A stretch of 64,000 nucleotides of DNA from assembly GCA_937877565.1 (NCBI GenBank), contig CALFJB010000075.1, positions 65,412 through 129,411 of the forward strand, read 5' to 3'. Position numbers and translations under genes: made by a program. The number at the start of each line of letters is the position of its first letter. Position 1 is the first letter of the stretch. Source of the stretch: an uncultured Selenomonadales bacterium (GTDB lineage: Bacteria; Bacillota; Negativicutes; Selenomonadales; Selenomonadaceae). Below are positions 1 to 8,948 of the stretch, piece after piece. Below the pieces are notes generated by a model, which was not told where the DNA came from, did no database searches, and was given only the letters and a program-made list of their open reading frames with translations.

Positions 1-28
1 TTATTTTTGTATTTTTCATTGCAATTTA

Positions 29-802
29 TCAAATTTTTAATTCTGAAACTGCGAAAAGTGCCGCCTGTCCTGAAATTTTTACTCGTTCGCCCAAAATTTC
101 ACAGTATAAAATTCCGCCGCGTTTCGACGCTTGCCGCGCTTTTAATTTTTTCTTGCCGAGTTTTTCTGCCCAATACGGCGCAATTAAACAATGTGTAGAG
201 CCTGTAACGGGGTCTTCAGGTACTTGCACTTTTGGCGCAAATACTCTTGACACGCAGTCAAAATCTTTTCCGGCGGCGGTTACTGCTTGCGTTAAACCGT
301 CAAGTTTTGCAAGTTTTTCTAAATTCGGCTGAAGTTTTTCGACGGTTTCAGCTGAATCTACAACCAATAATAAATCTCGGCTCAAATACGCCTCTAAAAC
401 TTCTGCGCCAATAGCCTCGCTCATTTCGGCAGTTACAGGAACTTTTTTAACTTCATACGCCGGAAAATCCATTTCTAAAAGATTTTCGTTTTTCGTGACA
501 ATCAATTTGCCGCGCAATGTTTCAAATTCTGCAAATTTTAAATTCGGCTCAATCAAATTCAAAATGACGTAAGCCGCGCCAAGTGTAGCGTGTCCGCAAA
601 AATCCACTTCAACGGCGGGCGTAAACCAACGCAATTTAAATTTTTCGCCGTCCTTCACGATAAAGGCAGTTTCCGACAAATTATTTTCCATTGCGATTTT
701 CTGCATTAAATCATCTGCCGGAAATTTATCAAAAATGCAAACGGCGGCGGGGTTGCCTCCAAAAATTTTATCTGTGAAGGCGTCAACTATGTATTGCCTC
801 AA
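29..802 (-). CDS. PhzF-family isomerase/epimerase-like protein
   Basis: Belongs to the PhzF/diaminopimelate-epimerase-fold family: the N-terminus reads RQYIVDAFTDKIFGGNPAAV, and later come ENNLSETAF, RWFTPAVEVDFCGHATLGAA and an EDPVTGSTHC motif. The conserved Glu of NLSETAF is the family's catalytic acid. Members isomerise small metabolites and the substrate cannot be told from sequence. About 257 residues, slightly short for the family (usually 260-300) but complete. I choose the TTG at 802 because the GGAGG at about 810-814 lies 7 bases upstream of it, whereas the ATG at 808 almost touches the ribosome binding site. Stands alone downstream of cheV. Confidence 0.85.
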   Translation of the reverse strand: MRQYIVDAFTDKIFGGNPAAVCIFDKFPADDLMQKIAMENNLSETAFIVKDGEKFKLRWFTPAVEVDFCGHATLGAAYVILNLIEPNLKFAEFETLRGKLIVTKNENLLEMDFPAYEVKKVPVTAEMSEAIGAEVLEAYLSRDLLLVVDSAETVEKLQPNLEKLAKLDGLTQAVTAAGKDFDCVSRVFAPKVQVPEDPVTGSTHCLIAPYWAEKLGKKKLKARQASKRGGILYCEILGERVKISGQAALFAVSELKI

Positions 803-821
803 GTTCATACCTCCTAAACAA

Positions 822-847
822 AAAAGCCCGCGCCCTTCGCGCAGGCA
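822..847 (-). terminator. Rho-independent terminator after cheV
   Basis: On the minus strand an 8-bp GC-rich stem (gcctgcgc / gcgcgggc, one wobble) with a short loop is followed by a run of T. It lies between the cheV stop and the phzF start. Confidence 0.7.
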
Positions 848-857
848 AGAAAAATTT

Positions 858-1820
858 TTATTGATCTTCAGCCGGAATTGGCTTGCCGAAAATTAAATTG
901 TCTAATAAGGCAATTAACTTGTTAATTTCAGGTTTAGAAATTTGCCCGCTTGCGCCGAGCGATTCGCCTTTTAAGCGCATTTCTTCACTAATCAAAGACG
1001 AGAAAAGTACAAACGGCACTTCACGAAGTCTATCATTTTCACGCACCAATTTTAACAGGCGGTGACCGTCCATTTTCGGCATCTCAACATCAGAAACAAT
1101 AATTCCAACGTGATTATAAATAGGACCATCCTTTTCAGAAAGTCCGCGCAGATATTCCCAAGCGTCCATACCGTTGCCGAAGTCACGAACAAATCTGTAG
1201 CCGGAATCGTGCAACGTCGAAACAAGCAAATCACGTAACATTCCTGAATCTTCAGCAACAACAACATGAACGTTTGAGCGTTTAGTTCTAATATCGTCAG
1301 TTGCATCTTCAACAGTTGTAAGTTTGGCGTTAATTTCGGGATTTATTTCAGCAATAATCGTTTCAAAGTCAAGCAGTAAAACAATTCTATCGCTCATTTT
1401 GATAATACCGACAACGCGGGATTGATCGCCGACTTCCGGCGCAGGTTCCATATCACGCCAAGAAACGCGGTGAATACGTGAAACATTTTCAACCAAAAAG
1501 CCTACGTAGTAATTGTTAATTTCAGTAACGATAATATTTCTAGCCTCTTCGCCAGACGCCACATTCAAGCAACGCGGAAGATTTACCAAAGGATGAGCCT
1601 TGCCGCGCAAAGTGAAAAGTCCGTCAACATAAGGATGAGCTTGCGGCATTGCAGTAACCGGCACGCGCTGAATAACTTCACGAACTTTAGCAACGTTAAT
1701 ACCATAGTGAACTTTGCCAATACTAAATTCGACTATTTCAAATTCGTTTGTACCTGTTTCAAGCAATATACCTTTTTTGTCGCCGGCTTCGTCGCCTTTG
1801 CGTACTTTATCATTTGCCAT
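858..1820 (-). CDS. cheV: CheV-type chemotaxis coupling protein (CheW-receiver)
   Basis: 320 residues. An N-terminal CheW-like domain (roughly residues 25-165, with EFSIGKVHYGINVAKVREVI near its start) is followed by a response-regulator receiver domain (about 183-310) that carries VVAEDSG, the phospho-acceptor in IVSDVEMPKMDG and a final ISKPE lysine. This is the CheV arrangement: it couples chemoreceptors to CheA and adapts through phosphorylation of its receiver. The start ATG follows GGGGGCG. It lies 3 kb from a chemoreceptor and a sugar-binding lipoprotein, so it probably serves the same sensory array; no cheA or cheY is in the window. Confidence 0.9.
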   Translation of the reverse strand: MANDKVRKGDEAGDKKGILLETGTNEFEIVEFSIGKVHYGINVAKVREVIQRVPVTAMPQAHPYVDGLFTLRGKAHPLVNLPRCLNVASGEEARNIIVTEINNYYVGFLVENVSRIHRVSWRDMEPAPEVGDQSRVVGIIKMSDRIVLLLDFETIIAEINPEINAKLTTVEDATDDIRTKRSNVHVVVAEDSGMLRDLLVSTLHDSGYRFVRDFGNGMDAWEYLRGLSEKDGPIYNHVGIIVSDVEMPKMDGHRLLKLVRENDRLREVPFVLFSSLISEEMRLKGESLGASGQISKPEINKLIALLDNLIFGKPIPAEDQ

Positions 1821-1946
1821 TAAATCGCCCCCATAATTTCTAACTTTACAGATAAAGTAAATTTCGCCGCCAATGCTTTTTATCCTGCAAATGGAAATTT
1901 TTTTAGTTTTGTGATAGACTGTTAGAAATTTTTTTGAGGTGATTCA

Positions 1947-2798
1947 ATGGAAAAACCGTTAGTAGGCGGGCAAGCCGTCATTGAAGGCGTAATGATGCGC
2001 GGATTCGGCAAAGTTGCAACTGCCGTCCGTGAACCGAATGGAAATATAAATGTTCAAGTTAAGCCTGTAAATTCAATCGCAGAACGTTTTCCAATTTTGA
2101 AACTGCCATTTCTGCGCGGCACTGTAAATTTAATTGAAAGTTTAATTTTGGGAATGAAATCACTGTCATTTTCGGCGCAGGCGGCGGGCGAAGAAGACGA
2201 GCAACTTTCAGATAACGAATTAGCCCTAACAATACTTTTTGCGTTTGCAATGGCGGCGGTTTTATTTATCGCAATTCCAACATTCGGCGCAAAATTTTTA
2301 CATTCGATAACCGACGATCCGTTTTATTTTAATTTGGCTGAAGGATTTTTGAGGCTTGCGATTTTTATTTTGTACATTGCGGCAATATCCAGAATGAAAG
2401 ATATTCAGCGAGTATTTCAGTATCACGGCGCGGAGCATAAAACAATTTTCTGTTACGAGGCAGATTTACCGCTGACAGTTGAAAATGTAAAAAAGTTTCC
2501 AAGACTTCACCCGCGTTGCGGCACGGCGTTTTTGTTGATTGTAATGATTGTAAGCATTTTTGTATTTGCGTTTTTGGGTTGGCCTGATTTATGGTTGAGA
2601 ATTTTATCAAGAATTTTGTTGTTGCCGGTGGTTGCGGGCATTTCCTACGAAATAATCAGATTTGCGGGGCGTTCAAAAAATTCTTTGGTACGTTTGGCGA
2701 CGTTGCCGGGATTATGGCTGCAATATTTGACGACGCGCGAGCCGGACGATTCAATGATTGAAGTTGCGATAAAATCTTTGGAGGCAGTTAAGGATTAG
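1947..2798 (+). CDS. DUF1385 membrane protein (YqhQ-like)
   Basis: 283 residues with the DUF1385 opening motif GGQAVIEGVMMRG, then hydrophobic segments near residues 90-115, 125-150 and 195-240. QYHGAEHKTIFCYE and LHPRCGTAFL carry the conserved His and Cys of the family. Function is unknown; in Firmicutes it is often found near prmC/prfA, which are absent here. GAGGTGATT precedes the ATG. It is followed directly by an inverted-repeat spacer and then tmcAL. Confidence 0.85.
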   Translation: MEKPLVGGQAVIEGVMMRGFGKVATAVREPNGNINVQVKPVNSIAERFPILKLPFLRGTVNLIESLILGMKSLSFSAQAAGEEDEQLSDNELALTILFAFAMAAVLFIAIPTFGAKFLHSITDDPFYFNLAEGFLRLAIFILYIAAISRMKDIQRVFQYHGAEHKTIFCYEADLPLTVENVKKFPRLHPRCGTAFLLIVMIVSIFVFAFLGWPDLWLRILSRILLLPVVAGISYEIIRFAGRSKNSLVRLATLPGLWLQYLTTREPDDSMIEVAIKSLEAVKD

Positions 2799-2866
2799 GT
2801 GTTAGGTTTTAGCGATTAGGTTTTAGGGAAGTGTAAGACCTAAAACCTAGAACCTAAAACCTGAAA
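2799..2866. repeat. Nested inverted repeat built from aggttttag / cctaaaacct units
   Basis: Two copies of ttaggttttag sit on the left (2802-2828) and two copies of acctaaaacc on the right (2838-2862), enough to form a long AT-rich hairpin between the DUF1385 gene and tmcAL. There is no T-run after the right arm on the plus strand, so it does not look like a simple terminator. Confidence 0.7.
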
Positions 2867-2890
2867 AACTGACTGAAAGGAAGTTTTTCA

Positions 2891-4036
2891 ATGGCAGTTG
2901 GAATTATTGCCGAATATAATCCATTTCACGACGGACACGCCTACCAAATTTCTGAAGTCAGAAAAATTTTACCGAACGCCGAAATAGTTGCAGTAATGAG
3001 CGGCAGTTTTACACAGCGCGGCGAACCTGCAATTTTAGACAAATGGACGCGGGCGCGGCTTGCAGTTTTAAATGGCGTGGATTTAGTTTTGGAATTGCCG
3101 TTTGTGTACGCTGTACGAAGTGCCCAAGATTTTGCACGCGGCGGAGTAAATTTATTGGCGCAGTTGGGAATTATTGACACGTTAGCATTTGGTGCGGAAG
3201 TTTCAGATTTAGAAAAATTAAAATTGGCGGCTGAAACTTTTTCAGATAAAAATTTTGCCGAAAAATTAAAATTGGAAATGGCGGACGGTAAACCATACGC
3301 GGCGGCAGTTACAAAAATTTTATCAGAGGTCGCGCAGGTTGACATTGGCAAGCCTAATACAATTTTAGCGATTGAATATTTACGAGCGTTGCCGAAAAAT
3401 ATAACGCCTCTACTAATTCCACGCGGCAAAATTATTTCAAGTGCAACTGCAATCCGTCACGAAATTTATAAAAGCTCTGTACAATGGGAAAAAATTTCAG
3501 TACCTGCAACAGTTTTGACAGAATTAAAAGTCGCCGAATTTCCGAACGAAGAATTTTTATTTCGCCCGCTACTGACAAAAATTTTAACTTCAAAACTTGA
3601 TGACTTGAAAAAAATTTACGGTATGAATGAAGGTATAGAATTTAAATTGCTTGAATCTGCGCGAACGGCTAAAAATTTTTCTGAATTGGTCGGCGTCGTC
3701 GTCAATAAACGTTTTCCAGTTAGCCGTGTTAAAAGATTGTTGCTACATTTTTTGTTAAACGTAACTTCTTTTGAAACTGGAAATTACGCCCGCGTTTTGG
3801 CTTTTAATGAACGTGGAAAAAATTTGCTGAAAAAAATTCGCACGGCGGGAAATTTGCCAATAGTTACAAAAGTTGCAAAACATTTAAATTCAAAAGAAAT
3901 TTTAGTTGAAAAAATTATTGAACCGTACAAAAAAAATCTTGCATTTGATTTATTGTCAACTGACCTGCGCGAAACTTTATTTTCAGTACCAAAAAATTTT
4001 CGTCAAGATTTTCTCAATTCGCCAATAAAAATTTAA
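2891..4036 (+). CDS. tmcAL: tRNA(Met) cytidine acetate ligase (TmcAL/YlbM)
   Basis: 381 residues, full length for the family. The N-terminal nucleotidyltransferase motif GIIAEYNPFHDGHAYQI contains the HxGH-type ATP-binding signature (FHDGH). The middle has MSGSFTQRGEPAILDKW and the conserved LELPFVYAVRSAQDFA. TmcAL makes N4-acetylcytidine at the wobble position of elongator tRNA-Met from acetate and ATP. The start ATG lies just after GGAAG. It may share a transcript with the upstream DUF1385 gene across the repeat spacer. Confidence 0.92.
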   Translation: MAVGIIAEYNPFHDGHAYQISEVRKILPNAEIVAVMSGSFTQRGEPAILDKWTRARLAVLNGVDLVLELPFVYAVRSAQDFARGGVNLLAQLGIIDTLAFGAEVSDLEKLKLAAETFSDKNFAEKLKLEMADGKPYAAAVTKILSEVAQVDIGKPNTILAIEYLRALPKNITPLLIPRGKIISSATAIRHEIYKSSVQWEKISVPATVLTELKVAEFPNEEFLFRPLLTKILTSKLDDLKKIYGMNEGIEFKLLESARTAKNFSELVGVVVNKRFPVSRVKRLLLHFLLNVTSFETGNYARVLAFNERGKNLLKKIRTAGNLPIVTKVAKHLNSKEILVEKIIEPYKKNLAFDLLSTDLRETLFSVPKNFRQDFLNSPIKI

Positions 4037-4043
4037 ACAAAAA

Positions 4044-4084
4044 AAATCTCGTGCCGAATTTTATTTCTAACACGAGATTTTTTA
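4044..4084. terminator. Bidirectional terminator between tmcAL and the binding-protein gene
   Basis: Perfect 10-bp inverted repeat aaatctcgtg / cacgagattt with an A-run on the left and a T-run on the right, between convergent genes. Confidence 0.85.
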
Positions 4085-4110
4085 ATGTCTTATACTAACC
4101 AACTATCAAA

Positions 4111-5133
4111 CTATTTAGCCGCCCAAACATCAACGTTAGTTTTGTCAACAATTTGAGGCGTGCAAAGATACGCGGGAACATTTTTAACACCGTTGTTACA
4201 ATTTGCAACGTCATTAATATCAGGTTGAGTGCCTTCAACAACGGCTTTAATCATACGAACGCATTTTGAAGTTAAAATTACCGAATCTTTAGCAACGGTA
4301 AAAGTTTGGTCGCCTTTTTTAATTCTGTCGAAGGCGGCAGCGTCGCCGTCAAGCCCGGAAATGTAAGGAGAAGGTTTACCGGCGTTGTGCATTTCTTCAA
4401 GCAGTACGCCTGCAATGTCATCATTTGGAGCAAGTACAACCTGCAAAGGCGCGTCGCTGTAATATTTGCTCATAATTTCACGAATACGCGGGCGGGCGTT
4501 TGCAGAATTCCATTCGGCAACTGCAACTTGATCAAAGGTAGTTTGACCTGAACGGCAAACAAGTTGCCCGCTCCTTAAATACGGTTCCAAAATTTTATAA
4601 GCATTGTTGAAATAAACACTTGCGCCGCTGTCAGTGGGACTTCCTGCGAAAAATTCAATGTTGTAAGGGCCGCCGCCGTTTTTCAGATTTAACGCCGCTT
4701 CCAAATATTCGCCCATTCCTTCACCAACTGACGTACCGTCAAAACTTGCGTAGTAGCTTACGGCGTCGGTGTTCATAATCATTCTTTCAAACGCGATAAC
4801 GGGGATATGTTTTTTCTTGGCGTCTTCCAAAACGTCAACGAACGCGGCAGAATCTATTGCGGCAATTACGATACAATCAGGATTTTTGGCGAGAGAGTCT
4901 TTAACTTGTTGAAGTTGTTCATCAATCGTGGCTGAAAATTGAATATCAACTTCAAAGCCGGCTTCCAAAAGTAATTCTTGCAAAGAATCGCCGTTACGTT
5001 GCCAACTCGTAGTTGTATTTGGGAAACAAACTGCTATTTTATGTTTTTCGGTTTCCGCACTGGAGCCGCAACCGCTTAAAGCTGCAGCGAAAACTAAAAG
5101 CATTGCCAAGCATAAAAATTTTGCGTACTTCAA
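4111..5133 (-). CDS. Periplasmic sugar-binding lipoprotein (type 1 PBP)
   Basis: 340 residues with a lipoprotein signal peptide ending in ALSGC (lipidated Cys at residue 22), followed by a type 1 periplasmic binding-protein fold of the ribose/xylose/ChvE class (IAVCFPNTTTSWQRNGDSL, IVIAAIDSAAF, VVLAPNDDIAGVLLEEM, ISGLDGDAAAF). It probably binds a monosaccharide at the outer face of the inner membrane. The start is a TTG after CAGGTGATTTAA. No ABC permease or ATPase gene is nearby. It lies 15 bp after a chemoreceptor gene on the same strand, so it more likely delivers ligand to that receptor than to a transporter in this locus. Confidence 0.85.
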   Translation of the reverse strand: MKYAKFLCLAMLLVFAAALSGCGSSAETEKHKIAVCFPNTTTSWQRNGDSLQELLLEAGFEVDIQFSATIDEQLQQVKDSLAKNPDCIVIAAIDSAAFVDVLEDAKKKHIPVIAFERMIMNTDAVSYYASFDGTSVGEGMGEYLEAALNLKNGGGPYNIEFFAGSPTDSGASVYFNNAYKILEPYLRSGQLVCRSGQTTFDQVAVAEWNSANARPRIREIMSKYYSDAPLQVVLAPNDDIAGVLLEEMHNAGKPSPYISGLDGDAAAFDRIKKGDQTFTVAKDSVILTSKCVRMIKAVVEGTQPDINDVANCNNGVKNVPAYLCTPQIVDKTNVDVWAAK

Positions 5134-5148
5134 TTAAATCACCTGCTT

Positions 5149-6849
5149 TCAGATTTTAAATTTGGCGGCAGATTCAGTCAATTCTTCCGCAATTTCAGAA
5201 AGTTTCTTACTTGCGCTTGCAACTTCTTCGATTGAGGCTGATTGATCTTCGGTTGCCGCTTTAACGGATTCGGTTTCAACGCTGACATCTTCGCTGGATT
5301 TGCTAAGCTCGTCCATTGATTGAACAAGTTTATCTACGCGAACGGCAGCATCTTTGGCGTTGCGCTGAATAACTTCGGCGTCTTGAGTAAGTTTAACAAT
5401 GGCGTCTGTAATATTTTTGAAAGAATCGCCCGCCTCTGCAACGACAACGCGCCCGTTTTCGACTTCGATATTTCCTTGTTCCATTTGTTTTAAAGCTTGT
5501 CCGACTTCATTTTGAATGGTGCTGATTAAACTTGCAATTTGAGAGGCGGCTTCACTGGAACTTTCGGCAAGTTTTCTGACTTCGTCTGCAACAACTGCAA
5601 AGCCGCGTCCTGCTTCACCTGCGCGAGCCGCTTCAATAGCCGCGTTAAGTGCAAGCAAGTTTGTTTGTTCGGCAATTCCGGCGATTGTTGCACTGATATT
5701 GCCAATTTGAGTTGAACGTTCGGCAAGTTGTTTGATAACTACTGCAGATTTTTCAACGCTTTGAGCAACTGCGGACATTTGCTTAACCGCGCCGCCGACT
5801 GCCGAGCGTCCATTTTCTGCAATGTTTTCTACGTTTTGCGCAGATTTAACTGATGAATTAGCTTTACTTTCAAAGTCCTGCAACAATTCGGCGAAAGTTC
5901 TAATATCTTCGGTTGCTTGATAAATTGCGTAACCTTGATTCAAAGAATTTTCGGCAACGTTGCTGATTGAGGTTGTAACTTTTTGAGTAATTTCAGTACT
6001 TTTATCAGCGTTGGAATTAAGACGAACTGCAAAATCAGAGGCGTCTTGAGCATTGCGCTGAATGTTTGCAACCAGTTGACGAAGTTTGGCGATAGTGTTC
6101 GCATAAATGTTTGTAAGTTGTCCAAATTCGTCGTCGTTTTTGGCTTCAGCTTTAACAGTCAAATTACCTGCCGCCATTTCTCTTGAAACGTCGGAAAGGT
6201 AAGCAATGGAATTGAGGATTGTACGACTAAGAATAATTGCCATGACAACTGAAAATGCTACAACTGCAATAATCGTAACAATTAAGATAACGCGCGCCTG
6301 ATTATAGCTTGATTGAGCGTCTACAACTTCAGCATGAATAAAATCTTTGCGGTTATCAAGAATTTTGTTAAGTTTTGTTTGAATGTAGTTGTAACTGTCG
6401 CTTGAGTTTTCAAGCAAGCGTGCGGCTTCTTGAGTATTGCCCGCCTTCGCCAAATTGATAACGTTGTTAGAATTTGCCTTGTACTTGTCCCACATTCCGC
6501 GCATATCAGAAAAATCTTTGGCAATATCGCCTTCGATATTTCCTTGAATATAATCAAAGGTAATATCAATCTGATCTGCAAGATTTTGGGTAGATTGAGC
6601 GGCGTAAATTCTTGCCGGTAAGGTTGTGGCGTCGATAACTGCATACTCACCTTGTCGGTAGTCACTCATTGAGCGACTGGATTCTGACGTTGATATAACG
6701 CCTTGTAAGTGTTCGGTTGCAATTCTTAATGCACCCTCGTTTATTGATGACAGTGCCATAGTAGAATAAACTCCGTTGGCTATGAAAACAACTATCAGCA
6801 AGATAAACACGAAAAACATTTTTTCCCGAATGGACATAACGTGTTGCAT
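5149..6849 (-). CDS. Methyl-accepting chemotaxis protein
   Basis: 566 residues. A first membrane segment (about 10-30) and a second (about 187-210) bracket a four-helix-bundle-type sensor domain. A HAMP region follows (about 210-262), then a long coiled-coil signalling domain with the hairpin tip IAEQTNLLALNAAIEAARAG and GRGFAVVADEVRKLAE. The sensor domain is extracellular and would contact the product of the adjacent binding-protein gene. The start ATG follows AGGAGG. A hairpin repeat element occupies the 370 bp upstream. Confidence 0.95.
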   Translation of the reverse strand: MQHVMSIREKMFFVFILLIVVFIANGVYSTMALSSINEGALRIATEHLQGVISTSESSRSMSDYRQGEYAVIDATTLPARIYAAQSTQNLADQIDITFDYIQGNIEGDIAKDFSDMRGMWDKYKANSNNVINLAKAGNTQEAARLLENSSDSYNYIQTKLNKILDNRKDFIHAEVVDAQSSYNQARVILIVTIIAVVAFSVVMAIILSRTILNSIAYLSDVSREMAAGNLTVKAEAKNDDEFGQLTNIYANTIAKLRQLVANIQRNAQDASDFAVRLNSNADKSTEITQKVTTSISNVAENSLNQGYAIYQATEDIRTFAELLQDFESKANSSVKSAQNVENIAENGRSAVGGAVKQMSAVAQSVEKSAVVIKQLAERSTQIGNISATIAGIAEQTNLLALNAAIEAARAGEAGRGFAVVADEVRKLAESSSEAASQIASLISTIQNEVGQALKQMEQGNIEVENGRVVVAEAGDSFKNITDAIVKLTQDAEVIQRNAKDAAVRVDKLVQSMDELSKSSEDVSVETESVKAATEDQSASIEEVASASKKLSEIAEELTESAAKFKI

Positions 6850-6973
6850 AAAAAAACCTCCTTGCGCCTTTTTTTATAGTTTTTCCCCGTTTTAAAAAAA
6901 TATCCTGCTTAATTTTTGAAAATTTATTTCACTAAAAATTTTATTGTTCATTGAAAGTTTTATTTTTTAAATT

Positions 6974-7200
6974 TATATGTACTTTCTTTCCATTCGATGA
7001 AAGAAAGTACCAAAGAAAATCTCTAATGGCGCGTCAGGGTTTCTAGGGTAAACGTAAATTCAGCGTCGTTTATCTATCCTGGTACTTCGTATTTTTACTC
7101 TTCCCATCTAGCTGAAACCTATGACGCGCCAAAAGTTCCATTAAAAATTTATCCCTAGCCCATCTATCCCTCTTCCCCTAAAAATGACGCGCAAACAAAT
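6974..7200 (-). repeat. Modular hairpin repeat, copy R1
   Basis: Occupies the 368-bp gap upstream of the chemoreceptor. Module I is a perfect inverted repeat, gtactttctttc / gaaagaaagtac (6979-7010). Module II (7028-7130) is bounded by ggcgcgtca and tgacgcgcc, with inner arms gtttc / gaaac. Read on the minus strand, module II aligns along its whole 103 bp with the copy at 14858-14961. A further tgacgcgc follows near 7184. No reading frame is supported here. Confidence 0.85.
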
Positions 7201-7217
7201 GTTATCCATATTTATTG

Positions 7218-7448
7218 CTACTTTTTTAAAAGTTGTTTAGCTACTGATTTTATCCAGCCGCCATGCCATGCAATATGAAAAATTATTCCAACTGTCATAA
7301 CGTATCCGCTGTAAATGTGAATGTCACGAACAAGCCGCCGCGTTTCCATTTCTCTGCCGATCAAATGAAAATCTAAACAAATTCCCGTTGCAATACAAAT
7401 CAAACCGCTAACAAAAAGTATAACGTCCAGCCAAAAATTTTTCCTCAT
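7218..7448 (-). CDS. Small DUF4405-like membrane protein
   Basis: 76 residues with hydrophobic segments at about 8-27 and 46-64 and conserved-looking histidines (DFHLIG, DIHIYSGYV, FHIAWHGGW). This pattern resembles the DUF4405/cytochrome b561-like membrane domain, where histidines may bind heme, but the family assignment is tentative. I choose the ATG at 7448, seven bases after GGAGG, over the TTG just before it. It lies downstream of the NlpC/P60 gene on the same strand. Confidence 0.65.
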   Translation of the reverse strand: MRKNFWLDVILFVSGLICIATGICLDFHLIGREMETRRLVRDIHIYSGYVMTVGIIFHIAWHGGWIKSVAKQLLKK

Positions 7449-7502
7449 CAAAATTCCTCCAATAAAAAAGGAGCGGCTTTAACCAACTCCAAAATTTCAA
7501 AT

Positions 7503-8723
7503 TTATCTCGGATATGTAATATCTGTTAATCTGTCAATCATCGCAAGCCCTGAAGCACTGCTGAAATTTAAATTTGAAACGATAACTTTTCTGGTTGAGC
7601 CGCCAATAGCATGAATAATAATCGGCGTGCCGTTGTCATCATTTCCCAGTTTCATCATTACATGAGTTGGAATTAAAAGCAGTGAACCACCGGGAGCGCG
7701 GCGGACAATATCAACTCTTTCAGCATGAGTTACACTGTTGAACACGGCGAAAATTGGCATACAACCGGCTTGCCTGTCAGCATCGCGCGGAATATTTATC
7801 CCCAACGTGCGGTAGACATTTTGAGTCAAAGCTGAACAATCCACGCTGTTTTCAAGTCCGCCCCAACCGTAAACATCTCCCAAAAATTTAAAACTTTGAC
7901 GAATAAAATTATTTGTCGTGCAAGGTAAATAATCTGCGCTAACGTTGCCGTCATTCAAAACTTTTACAGAAAATTCTTTGAGCTGATTATTTTCAGCCAG
8001 TGGAATTCGCGCAGTCCATGAATTATTTTGCATTGCGGAACTTTGGAGCGGAATTTTCGCCCCCATTTGAAACAGAATTATTTTGCCGTTTACGTTGACG
8101 AATTTTTTATTTGTCGTAACTACAAGAAAATTTTCCGGCTCAACGTAAGTAAGCCACGTCGCGTAATCAGTGAACGCCAAAGTATTTTTATTTACCCAAC
8201 CAAAATAAAATCTTGATTGAATGAAAGAAAATTTGCCGTCTTTACTTTCCCATAAAACCGCCACAGGTTCAGCTGGATCTAATGCCGTACCTTGAATTGA
8301 ATCTGATCTTTCACCGGTCGGAGGTTGCGGCAAAAGTCTAATGTTGACTCTTTCAGTTGTCACAGCGTAGCGAACAGTAACATTATAATTTAGCGTGTCT
8401 AAATTTCTGTTCGCCATAACTGATTGACTGCCAACAATTCTAACATCTTCAGTTGATTTTTGAATTCTTGCTTTTAAATCGGCAACGCTGATTGTTTCAG
8501 GGTAATTTTTTAAATCTGCCGCGTAGTCATCTTTTGCCAAAATTTCCGCGTTCAATCTGTCAATTTGTTTGTACGTCAATAATAATTTGTCGCCGTCAGA
8601 ATTTTTATTTATCCAATATTCAGGCGTGGCGCGTTCGTCGTCAATTTCAATACCTGCCGCAAATGTTTTCGTGTTCACTAAAAGTAGCAACAAAAAAACT
8701 GCAAGAAAAATTTGTATCTTCAT
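7503..8723 (-). CDS. Secreted NlpC/P60 peptidoglycan hydrolase with SH3-like domains
   Basis: 406 residues with a signal peptide (about 1-22, ending TKTFA). The middle (about 115-265) reads as bacterial SH3-like wall-binding modules (TERVNIRLLPQPPTG, SFIQSRFYFGWVNKNTLAFT). The C-terminal NlpC/P60 peptidase has its catalytic Cys in NSVDCSALTQNVYRTLGI and His in LIPTHVMMKLG. It probably cleaves cell-wall peptides in the periplasm. RBS AAGGAG before the ATG. A repeat element (R2) lies directly upstream. Confidence 0.88.
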   Translation of the reverse strand: MKIQIFLAVFLLLLLVNTKTFAAGIEIDDERATPEYWINKNSDGDKLLLTYKQIDRLNAEILAKDDYAADLKNYPETISVADLKARIQKSTEDVRIVGSQSVMANRNLDTLNYNVTVRYAVTTERVNIRLLPQPPTGERSDSIQGTALDPAEPVAVLWESKDGKFSFIQSRFYFGWVNKNTLAFTDYATWLTYVEPENFLVVTTNKKFVNVNGKIILFQMGAKIPLQSSAMQNNSWTARIPLAENNQLKEFSVKVLNDGNVSADYLPCTTNNFIRQSFKFLGDVYGWGGLENSVDCSALTQNVYRTLGINIPRDADRQAGCMPIFAVFNSVTHAERVDIVRRAPGGSLLLIPTHVMMKLGNDDNGTPIIIHAIGGSTRKVIVSNLNFSSASGLAMIDRLTDITYPR

Positions 8724-8750
8724 TTTCTACTCCTTAGTTTATTTTTTTAT

Positions 8751-8930
8751 CTATAAATGTACTTTCTTTTTCCAAAGCAAAAAAGAAAGTACCAAAGAAA
8801 AGTGCTTTTTATCGCCCGTCCGCCGCTAAGGTTCCTGCACGCTCCTAGTAGGTGTGCCGCCAGAGGCGGCGCGTAGTTTACCGCACGCGCTAACTTTAAT
8901 TTTTAACGGCGGCACAGGACGGGCGGTTTT
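8751..8930 (-). repeat. Modular hairpin repeat, copy R2
   Basis: Module I (8759-8792) is a hairpin, gtactttctttt with aaaagaaagtac around a ccaaagc loop, followed by caaagaaaagtgctttt. Module II here is a different cassette (8813-8926), bounded by cgcccgtcc and ggacgggcg, with inner gccgcc / ggcggc arms. It fills the gap between the metallophosphoesterase and the NlpC/P60 gene, both on the minus strand. Confidence 0.8.
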
Positions 8931-8948
8931 CTACATTGTTAATTATCA

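Noticed and set aside
7200..7210. DnaA-box-like ttatccata that could mark an origin
   Set aside because: A single imperfect match with no cluster, no AT-rich unwinding region and no dnaA.
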